A stretch of DNA of 5,844 nucleotides from Vulcanimicrobiota bacterium. Lineage in GTDB: Bacteria; Vulcanimicrobiota; Vulcanimicrobiia; Vulcanimicrobiales; Vulcanimicrobiaceae. Positions within the stretch are counted from its first letter, which is position 1. Each line of letters opens with the position of its first letter. The stretch covers positions 1 to 5,844 of the forward strand of contig JAFAOZ010000182.1 in NCBI GenBank assembly GCA_019247395.1, read 5' to 3'. The translations under genes were made by a program, and so were the position numbers. Shown piece by piece: positions 1 through 4,965 of this stretch. Below the pieces are notes generated by a model, which made no database searches, was not told the DNA's origin, and saw nothing but the letters and a program-made list of their open reading frames with translations.

Positions 1-535
1 CGCGAACGCCGAGCGCCGAAGCGACGACGCCGACAACCGATTCACCGGTCGCCATTGCAAGAGGGATGAAGCGAACGCCGCTCCCGTTCTGCGCAGCTGC
101 AACCCGCAGGGCAAGCTGAGTCTTGCCAATGCCGCCCGTACCCGTTAGCGTGACCAGCCGGTGGTCGCCGAGCAGCGACGAGATTTCACCGAGCTCGACC
201 TCACGTCCAACGAAGCTCGTGAGCGGCAGGGGAAGCTCTGCAGATTCGTCGGCCCCGGTTTCGCCCATCCGGCCGAGCCGCCGCGTTCGAGTGCGATCGG
301 CAGCTGCTTCGAATTCGCGCCGCTGCTCGCCCTCGAGTGCCAGCGCGGCCACGAGAAGCGCTACCGTCTCGCGCTGCGGGCTTCGCCGATGACCGCGCTC
401 GAGCGCGCTCACGCCGTCGGTGCTCATGCGAGCCCGCTCCGCGAGCACTTCTTGCGAGAGACCCGCAGTCAGCCGGTATTCTTTGAGGAGCGCTCCAAAC
501 GGCGGGATGCCCGAAGGCGTCCCCTCATCCCCCAT
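1..535 (-). CDS. XRE-HTH / NB-ARC (STAND) ATPase transcriptional regulator, C-terminus cut by window edge
   Basis: This is the N-terminal 178 residues of a probable cytoplasmic transcriptional regulator, open at the left edge. I translated it by hand from the ATG at 535-533. Residues about 12-65 form an XRE/Cro-type helix-turn-helix: FGALLKEYRLTAGLSQEVLA, then MSTDGVSALERG around residues 37-48. A charged linker follows to about residue 100. SFVGRE at 107-112 and the P-loop GTGGIGKT at 132-139 (Lys138) then mark the start of an NB-ARC/STAND ATPase domain like those of AfsR/SARP- and LuxR-type regulators. Such proteins usually run to 700-1100 residues, with a C-terminal TPR or sensor region that is not seen here. 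The ATG has a weak GAAAG Shine-Dalgarno match 7 nt upstream. An in-frame GTG at 562 is possible, but the HTH normally begins about ten residues after the start. The gene is divergent from the sigma factor, so they may share regulation. The domain call is firm; the target and signal are unknown. Confidence 0.88.
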   Translation of the reverse strand, partial: MGDEGTPSGIPPFGALLKEYRLTAGLSQEVLAERARMSTDGVSALERGHRRSPQRETVALLVAALALEGEQRREFEAAADRTRTRRLGRMGETGADESAELPLPLTSFVGREVELGEISSLLGDHRLVTLTGTGGIGKTQLALRVAAAQNGSGVRFIPLAMATGESVVGVVASALGVR

Positions 536-612
536 AATTTGGCTTTCAACTGTCGGGGGCACTTGTCCGGCTGTCGGTTACTTGCGTTGCCGCGCTCGAC
601 CATGATGAGTTC
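536..612. promoter_or_regulatory. Divergent control region between STAND regulator and ECF sigma factor
   Basis: These 77 bases separate two divergent start codons and must hold both promoters if each gene is transcribed on its own. Three TGTC(C)GG motifs lie on the plus strand: CTGTCGG at 550-556, TTGTCCGG at 563-570 and CTGTCGG at 571-577. The two identical heptamers are 21 bp apart, close to two helical turns, which fits protein binding to one face of the DNA. ACTTG also recurs at 561-565 and 580-584. I see no convincing sigma-70 or ECF -35/-10 pair. The repeats could be an operator for the adjacent HTH regulator, but that is inference. Confidence 0.4.
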
Positions 613-1110
613 ATGGAGCAATATACGTTTCTCGAGCGAGCCATCGAGCAGTACGGCCGTGCAACATATAAATTTGCTTACGGGTTGACGGGGAACGATG
701 CCGACGCGAGCGATCTCACGCAGGAGGCATTCATTCGAGTTCTTCGGGCGTGGCAAAGCTTTAAACCCGGGACGTCGTTTCTCTCTTGGATGTACAAGAT
801 CGAAACGAACCTTTATCGGGACGAGCTTCGGCGACGGAAGGGGCGTTTCTATCACGGTGCGATTCCGGAGCGATCGGTCGCGCCGATCGATGAGTACGTC
901 GAAGCGCATCTGAGCGAACCTGTGTCCAAAGCGCTTTCCGGCCTGACGCACGTACAACGAAAGGTCGTCCTGTTGGCCGATGTTGACGGCTACAGCTATC
1001 GCGAGATCGGTGAGATCGTCGGATGTACGGTTGGCACCGTTCGCTCGCGGCTTCACCGTGCTCGAAGCCGGCTACGCAAGCTCCTCCGCTGCAATCCTAT
1101 CGATCGCTAA
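613..1110 (+). CDS. ECF-family RNA polymerase sigma factor (sigma-70 family)
   Basis: A complete 165-residue protein of normal length for an extracytoplasmic-function sigma factor, which directs RNA polymerase to a stress or envelope regulon. Region 2 spans residues about 18-78 (YKFAYGLTGNDADASDLTQE, then AFIRVLRAWQSF and a SFLSWMYKIETNLYRDELRR stretch); it binds core polymerase and the -10 element. A short linker follows. Region 4 spans about 107-158 (ALSGLTHVQRKVVLLADVDG, then YSYREIGEIVGCTVGTVRSR and an RLHRARSRLRKLL helix) and reads the -35 element. The region 4 style resembles the RpoE/SigR-SigH-like groups. The ATG at 613 is the only plausible start in this frame, and its ribosome site is weak. 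No anti-sigma gene follows: the next gene converges and overlaps the stop codon. Either the anti-sigma lies elsewhere, or control is transcriptional, perhaps through the divergent STAND regulator. There are two cysteines, but no ZAS-type redox partner is visible. Confidence 0.93.
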   Translation: MEQYTFLERAIEQYGRATYKFAYGLTGNDADASDLTQEAFIRVLRAWQSFKPGTSFLSWMYKIETNLYRDELRRRKGRFYHGAIPERSVAPIDEYVEAHLSEPVSKALSGLTHVQRKVVLLADVDGYSYREIGEIVGCTVGTVRSRLHRARSRLRKLLRCNPIDR

Positions 1111-2303
1111 ACCGCGGCAGCACTTTGGAGTGCGAGGCCGGCAAAATCGTCTTGTACGGGGATCGTGCCGTTCTCCGTAATCGACGTGATCAAGGCCGCG
1201 ATGCGCCGGGAGCTGCGGCGTGGCGCGACCATCTCTTGATTGTGACGGATCTCAGCTAGTCGGTCCGGGGCGCCGATGAGGGATCGTACCGCCGTGACGA
1301 CGCGCGACGCACCCTGCAGTGCGATTAATCCCAAACCGTTGTGCCGGACGAAGTCGACGTTGCCGCGTTCTTGCCCGGGGACGAAGTCGTAAACGACGAC
1401 CGGGAGCTGAGCGGCATTGGCCTCGGCGAGCGTTCCCGGCCCGGCTTTGGTCACGAGCAGATCGACGGCGCGGAAATACTCGGGAATCTCGTCGGTGAAG
1501 CCGAGCACGTGCATCGGCGTCGGCAGCGATGCCGCGAGCTCGCCGAGTTTCTGTTCGAGCGGTTCGTTCCGCCCGCATACAACGACAAGCTCGATCGGGA
1601 GTCGAGCCTTTGCGAGCGCCAACGCGGTTGACAACAATTTGCCGCCGCCCTCGCCGCCCGCCATGAGCATGACGACCGGCGTTTCAAACGGGAGGTGCAG
1701 CTGCGCGCGCAGCTCCGCTTTGCTGCCCGTGACGTCGTCGAACTTCGGATGGATCGGATGGCCGAGCAGCCGCAGCCGCGACGGCGAAACGCCGCGCGAG
1801 AGCGCGCGCTGATAAACTTCGCGCGCAGGAACGACGACGGCATCGGCGTCGGGTACGAGCCAGGATTCGTGTACTTTGCCGAGATCGGTGATGACCGTCA
1901 CGACCGGCACGTGATGCATCTGCGCGTCGTCCCGGGCGCGCAGCGCTGCGTGATTGAGCAGCGGATGAATCGAGACGATGACGTCCGGCCGATAGTCGAT
2001 GAAGAGATCGCGCAACCGCTCGCGGTAGAGCGGTTCGCAGAAGCGCACCAGCGCCTTATACCGCCGGCGGCCGTTCGTCGCGTGGTAGAGAGCGCCGTAC
2101 ACCGGCGGCGCGTATCGCAACGCCATGCTGTAGCCCAGCCCCAATTGCGTCAGCGGAAAGGAGCAGTGGGCGGCGACGTCTTCAATGCGATGCTCGTAGG
2201 TGAAGGGCGACTTCGTCTCGTCCAGGGCAGCCGCGATAGCGTTAGCGGCGCTGCGGTGGCCGCCGCCCGTGTCTGAAATCAAAAGAAGCGCCCGTTTGGT
2301 CAT
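1107..2303 (-). CDS. MGDG-synthase / GT28-type lipid glycosyltransferase
   Basis: A complete 398-residue GT-B-fold glycosyltransferase, near the usual 370-400 residues for bacterial members. Relatives (plant MGD1, Bacillus UgtP/YpfP) transfer galactose or glucose from a UDP-sugar to diacylglycerol at the cytoplasmic membrane face. The N-terminal acceptor domain (residues 1 to about 165) has the glycine loop SDTGGGHRSA at 10-19, a SIHPLLNHAAL stretch near 111-121 and TDLGKVHESWLVPDADAVVV at 139-158. The C-terminal GT28-like donor domain begins near GHPI (181-184). It has MAGGEGGGKL at 214-223, GFTDEIPEYFRAVDLL at 268-283, the nucleotide-sugar signature KAGPGTLAEA at 286-295 and PGQERGN at 309-315. 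The ATG at 2303 has a GGGAG site 5 nt upstream. The gene lies 12 nt after the hydroxylase gene, so the two are probably cotranscribed. The sugar and acceptor cannot be read from the sequence; MurG-like or other lipid acceptors remain possible. Confidence 0.9.
   Translation of the reverse strand: MTKRALLLISDTGGGHRSAANAIAAALDETKSPFTYEHRIEDVAAHCSFPLTQLGLGYSMALRYAPPVYGALYHATNGRRRYKALVRFCEPLYRERLRDLFIDYRPDVIVSIHPLLNHAALRARDDAQMHHVPVVTVITDLGKVHESWLVPDADAVVVPAREVYQRALSRGVSPSRLRLLGHPIHPKFDDVTGSKAELRAQLHLPFETPVVMLMAGGEGGGKLLSTALALAKARLPIELVVVCGRNEPLEQKLGELAASLPTPMHVLGFTDEIPEYFRAVDLLVTKAGPGTLAEANAAQLPVVVYDFVPGQERGNVDFVRHNGLGLIALQGASRVVTAVRSLIGAPDRLAEIRHNQEMVAPRRSSRRIAALITSITENGTIPVQDDFAGLALQSAAAV
1115..1140 (+). 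terminator. Possible hairpin just after the sigma-factor stop codon
   Basis: GCACT (1120-1124) pairs perfectly with AGTGC (1129-1133) around a TTGG loop. The stem can extend outward through CGGC (1115-1118) and GCCG (1137-1140) across a small internal loop. It starts 5 nt after the sigma-factor stop, but lies in the antisense of the last codons of the convergent glycosyltransferase gene. No T-run follows, so it is not a classical intrinsic terminator. It could also be chance pairing in GC-rich coding DNA. Confidence 0.25.
1155..1179 (+). terminator. Second possible hairpin downstream of the sigma factor
   Basis: TACGGGGA (1155-1162) pairs with TCTCCGTA (1172-1179) around a 9-nt loop, giving 8 bp with one G-U wobble at 1160/1174. 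On the opposite strand the same position would be a C-A mismatch, so the fold is better in plus-strand RNA, which is the sigma-factor read-through transcript. No T-run follows. It lies in the antisense of the glycosyltransferase 3' end and may be coincidental. Confidence 0.22.
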
Positions 2304-2308
2304 TCGTA

Positions 2309-2313
2309 CTCCC
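2309..2313 (-). promoter_or_regulatory. Shine-Dalgarno site of the glycosyltransferase gene
   Basis: On the minus strand, GGGAG ends 5 nt before the ATG at 2303-2301 and fits between the upstream stop codon (2318-2316) and this start. It supports the chosen start and translation from a shared mRNA. Confidence 0.7.
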
Positions 2314-2315
2314 GA

Positions 2316-2873
2316 TTAGGCTCTAGCAGGCACCCTCCTGGTCGCTCGCCTGCAAGCATTACGCGCTCGGCGGCTGGTCGGAGCAAGCCTCGCCATCAGC
2401 GCTCGAGCCGGCGCGTCGTAGAAGCGGAAGATGTCGCCAAACTCGATATCGGGATTTCGGTGATGCCCATCGTGGTCCTCGGGAAGCACGATTGCCAACG
2501 GGCGGAGAAGCCGGCGAAGCCACTCCGGCGTCTGCCAACCGAGTTGGCTCGTGTGGCGCCACCACACGTGCAGCTGACCGAGCGTGAGACCCGCGACCGC
2601 GCCGGGCCACGAGATACTCCAAAGCAGCGCGGCGACCGCGAGGTACGGCATGGCGCCCAAAACGCCGTCGAGCAGGATGGCCGGACTCGTCGAGAGCACG
2701 GCGTGGTCAAAGTACGATCGGCGGCGATCGTGATGAGTTCGCAAGTGAAGCGTAAACCAGAGATGTTGCGGCACGTGGTAGAAAAACGTCGACGCAAAAT
2801 CCCCGGCGACCAGCGTGACGATGAGAGCGACAATAAAGTACGTAGCGGCGGTGATCTCGTTATGCAGCTGCAC
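2316..2873 (-). CDS. Fatty acid hydroxylase superfamily (sterol desaturase/CrtZ-like) membrane di-iron oxygenase
   Basis: A 185-residue membrane protein with the eight-histidine pattern that binds a di-iron centre in this superfamily. The clusters are HxxxH (His33, His37), HxxxHH (His43, His47, His48), His102 and His107, and HxxHH (His134, His137, His138). The closing FGDIFRFYDA (145-154) aligns with the NYG...WD stretch of sterol-desaturase-like proteins. Hydrophobic segments lie at about 8-30, 60-85 and 88-101, and an Arg-rich tail covers 166-185. Family members use O2 to hydroxylate or desaturate sterols, fatty acyl chains, alkylglycerols or carotenoids. At 185 residues it is nearer in size to CrtZ beta-carotene hydroxylases than to most fatty acid hydroxylases. 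The start is GTG at 2873; an in-frame TGA lies two codons upstream, so no longer form exists. No Shine-Dalgarno is seen. The downstream lipid glycosyltransferase suggests a lipid substrate, which is inference. Confidence 0.82.
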   Translation of the reverse strand: MQLHNEITAATYFIVALIVTLVAGDFASTFFYHVPQHLWFTLHLRTHHDRRRSYFDHAVLSTSPAILLDGVLGAMPYLAVAALLWSISWPGAVAGLTLGQLHVWWRHTSQLGWQTPEWLRRLLRPLAIVLPEDHDGHHRNPDIEFGDIFRFYDAPARALMARLAPTSRRARNACRRATRRVPARA

Positions 2874-2916
2874 GGTTCATACCATATACCACACGAACGC
2901 GCATGTTAGCGCATCG
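2874..2916. promoter_or_regulatory. Divergent control region between hydroxylase and transglycosylase operons
   Basis: These 43 bases are AT-richer than their surroundings and lie between the hydroxylase GTG and the preferred transglycosylase GTG. They contain a tandem heptamer, ATACCAT-ATACCAC (2879-2892), whose CATATA/TATATG core could serve as a -10 element in either direction. GTTC (2875-2878) and GAAC (2895-2898) flank it as a weak inverted repeat. No clear -35 boxes are visible. The region disappears if the transglycosylase starts at 2821. Confidence 0.4.
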
Positions 2917-3516
2917 GTGCATCTCGCGCGCGCCCTTAACATCGCGTTAAGCTGGCCGTCGCCCGCCAACGTCGATGCGTTGCGGGGCGCGGTGTTGATC
3001 CGCGACGGCCCGACCGTCGATAAATCCGAGCTGGCGATTGCCCGGGCCATACTTCGCACGAATCCGCGCATCACGCCGGCCGCGGCCTTACTCTTCGCCG
3101 GGGCCACCGCCGACGCGGCAGATGCGCACGGTTTGCCGGCCGATTTTCTCGGGGCGACGCTCTTGCAAGAGTCCGCCTACGATCCCAACGCGCTCTCCGC
3201 GGCCGGAGCCATCGGCATCGCGCAGTTCATGCCCGAAACCGCGGCGGGCGCCGATGTTGATCCGTACGATCCGTTCGCTTCGATCGAGGGCGCGGCCGCG
3301 CTTTTGGGCGATTACGCCGGCGCATACACCGGGCGTTACGCCGATCCGTACACGGCGGCGCTCGCCGCATATAACGCAGGCCCGCTCGCCGTCGAGCATT
3401 ATCACGGCATCCCCCCGTATTCCGAAACGCGAGAATACGTCGCGCTCATCTTCGATCGCTGGGCGCGCATCGTCTCGTACGAGCATGACACGAGCGGTAT
3501 TGAAGTGAAACGTTAG
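2917..3516 (+). CDS. GH23 lytic transglycosylase (SLT-type), start uncertain
   Basis: A 199-residue protein with a C-terminal soluble-lytic-transglycosylase domain, which cleaves the MurNAc-GlcNAc bond of peptidoglycan to give 1,6-anhydro ends. Numbered from the GTG at 2917, the catalytic glutamate is Glu85 in LLQESAYDP. It is followed by AGAIGIAQFMPETA (96-109), AAYNAGP (150-156) and a closing YSETREYVALI helix, the standard GH23 order. The frame stays open upstream to ATG 2821 and GTG 2815. Those starts would overlap the divergent hydroxylase gene by over 50 bp, and the extra stretch uses codons such as AGA and ATA, unlike the rest. I therefore prefer GTG 2917, although it lacks a ribosome site. 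The longer form would add MRATIKYVAAVISLCSC, which resembles a weak signal peptide, so the choice decides predicted export. The permease gene follows after 4 nt. Confidence 0.85.
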   Translation: MHLARALNIALSWPSPANVDALRGAVLIRDGPTVDKSELAIARAILRTNPRITPAAALLFAGATADAADAHGLPADFLGATLLQESAYDPNALSAAGAIGIAQFMPETAAGADVDPYDPFASIEGAAALLGDYAGAYTGRYADPYTAALAAYNAGPLAVEHYHGIPPYSETREYVALIFDRWARIVSYEHDTSGIEVKR

Positions 3517-3520
3517 GCCG

Positions 3521-4927
3521 TTGCGTTTGAAAACCACGCTGCGCCAGCTTCGGGCGGTGCAGCCGCTGGGATGGACTGAATCGGAGCCCGGCGGACCGAA
3601 GCTGCGCCGCGTCTTAGGCTGGCCGGCGTTGACCGCGATCGGGCTAGGAACGATGCTCGGCGGTATTTTCCCGACCATCGGCGCCGGCGCGCACGCCGCC
3701 GGACCGGCGGTGATCCTTGCCTACGTGCTCTCGGGGCTCGTAAGCCTCTGCGTCGCGCTCTGTTACGCCGAGTTTGCCTCGATGGTACCGGTCGCCGGAA
3801 GTGCCTACACCTACGCTTACGCGACGTTGGGCGAGCTCGTCGCGTGGATCATCGGCTGGGACTTGATTTTAGAGTATGGTCTCTCGTTGGCGCCGACCGC
3901 GTCGTCGCTCTCGGACTATTTTCAGCACATGCTCGGCAATGTCGGTATCGTCTTTCCGGCCTGGGCGCAGACCGCGAACCTGCAAGGATCGCATCCTCAG
4001 GTCGATCTCTTCGCGGGGATCGTGACGCTCGCGATTGCGGTCTTGGTCGCAATCGGCATCCGTGAATCGGCCGGTGTCAACAGCGCGCTCGTTATGCTTC
4101 AGATCGTCTCGATGCTCGTTTTCATTGCAGCGGTGGCACACGCGATCCGGCCGGAAAATCTCCATCCTCCGGCGCCGTTCGGCTATCACGGCATCGTCGC
4201 GAGCACGGCCCTCGTATTTTTTGCCTATATCGGCTTCGACACGGTTACGGTTGCCTCCGAAGAGGCGAAGAATCCCGAGCGAAACGTGCCGATCGGCATC
4301 ATACTCGCGCTGACGATCGGCGGCATTCTTTACGTCGCATTGACGCTATGCACGGTCGGCGTCTTACGATTCGATCGTCTTTCCGACGGTGCCGCCATGC
4401 TCGATGCACTCGGTGCGGTCAGCAAGAGCCACTCGCTCTACTGGATCGTCGCGATCGGAGGCTTGGCGGGCAATGCGACGGTGATGCTCACGTCGTTGCT
4501 GGGCCAAGTTCGCATCTTCTACGTTATGGCGCGCGACCGCATGTTGCCGCCCGGCGTCGCGCGGATCCATCACGTATTCCGAACGCCGGCGCGCATGACG
4601 CTCGTCACCGGCGTCATCGTCGCAGTGTTCGCGGCAATCTTGCCCCTAACCGCTTTGCTTCAGCTGGTCAACATCGGAACGCTCGTTGCGTTTGGAATCG
4701 TCTGCGCGGGCGTCCTCGTGTTGCGCATCGCCAATCCCGCGGCCCCGCGGCCGTTCCGCGCGCCACTCTTGCCGCTCTTTGCAATCGCAGGCGCCGTTTC
4801 GTGCGCGTATCTCATCACCGGACTCCAGGTCGCGACGTGGGGACGCTACGTCGCATGGTTTCTCGTCGGCATGATCGCGTACGGCATCTACGGATTTCGG
4901 CATTCACGCTTGCGCATCGTCCCATAA
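3521..4927 (+). CDS. APC-superfamily (CAT-type) amino-acid permease
   Basis: A 468-residue inner-membrane transporter of about 12 helices, the normal size of bacterial CAT/YfnA-type amino-acid:cation symporters. The N-terminus (LRQLRAVQPLGWTESEPGG, then KLRRVLGWPALTAIGLG) aligns well with family starts of the RLKRVLG..DLTALGIG type. Helix 1 carries GTMLGGIF (43-50). AEFASMVPVAGSAYTYAYAT at 83-102 and WIIGWDLILEYG at 109-120 follow. FFAYIGFDTVTVASEEAKNP at 233-252 is the conserved helix 6-7 signature, LLGQVRIFYVMARDRMLPP lies at 326-344, and RPFRAP at 410-415 precedes the last helices. The start is taken as TTG 3521; TTG 3527 or GTG 3557 are alternatives, and none has a strong ribosome site. 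It follows the transglycosylase by 4 nt and precedes egtD by 38 nt, suggesting one operon. The substrate cannot be assigned; linkage to egtD makes histidine, cysteine, methionine or ergothioneine worth testing. Confidence 0.9.
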   Translation: MRLKTTLRQLRAVQPLGWTESEPGGPKLRRVLGWPALTAIGLGTMLGGIFPTIGAGAHAAGPAVILAYVLSGLVSLCVALCYAEFASMVPVAGSAYTYAYATLGELVAWIIGWDLILEYGLSLAPTASSLSDYFQHMLGNVGIVFPAWAQTANLQGSHPQVDLFAGIVTLAIAVLVAIGIRESAGVNSALVMLQIVSMLVFIAAVAHAIRPENLHPPAPFGYHGIVASTALVFFAYIGFDTVTVASEEAKNPERNVPIGIILALTIGGILYVALTLCTVGVLRFDRLSDGAAMLDALGAVSKSHSLYWIVAIGGLAGNATVMLTSLLGQVRIFYVMARDRMLPPGVARIHHVFRTPARMTLVTGVIVAVFAAILPLTALLQLVNIGTLVAFGIVCAGVLVLRIANPAAPRPFRAPLLPLFAIAGAVSCAYLITGLQVATWGRYVAWFLVGMIAYGIYGFRHSRLRIVP

Positions 4928-4965
4928 GAGGTTTTTGGCCCGGTCCCAGGGGATGGTAGGCGGGC
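4928..4965 (+). promoter_or_regulatory. Short intergenic spacer with the egtD ribosome binding site
   Basis: The 38-nt spacer holds purine-rich AGGGGA (4948-4953) and GGTAGG (4955-4960). The latter lies 5 nt before the GTG at 4966 and supports that start. A T-run (4932-4936) follows the permease stop, but I find no stable stem before it, so this does not look like a terminator and cotranscription with egtD is likely. The ATG at 4953 is out of frame. Confidence 0.55.

Noticed and set aside
161..688. Plus-strand frames over the left 700 bases
   Set aside because: The minus strand encodes an HTH plus P-loop ATPase here, and the plus frame runs into the sigma-factor gene in a different phase.
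1695..2276. Long plus-strand open frame opposite the glycosyltransferase gene
   Set aside because: It is an Arg/Val-rich shadow in GC-rich DNA with no recognisable domain, while the minus strand encodes clear GT28 motifs.
3088..3678. 196-codon minus-strand frame opposite the transglycosylase and permease start
   Set aside because: It runs across two well supported plus-strand genes and their junction, with shadow-like composition.
4928..4940. T-run after the permease stop as an intrinsic terminator
   Set aside because: No stable stem precedes the T-run, and a TCCC/GGGA pairing just after it would leave a loop of only two bases.
4348..4959. 203-codon plus-strand frame inside the permease gene
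   Set aside because: It overlaps conserved permease motifs in another frame, is full of Arg and His, and has no family resemblance.
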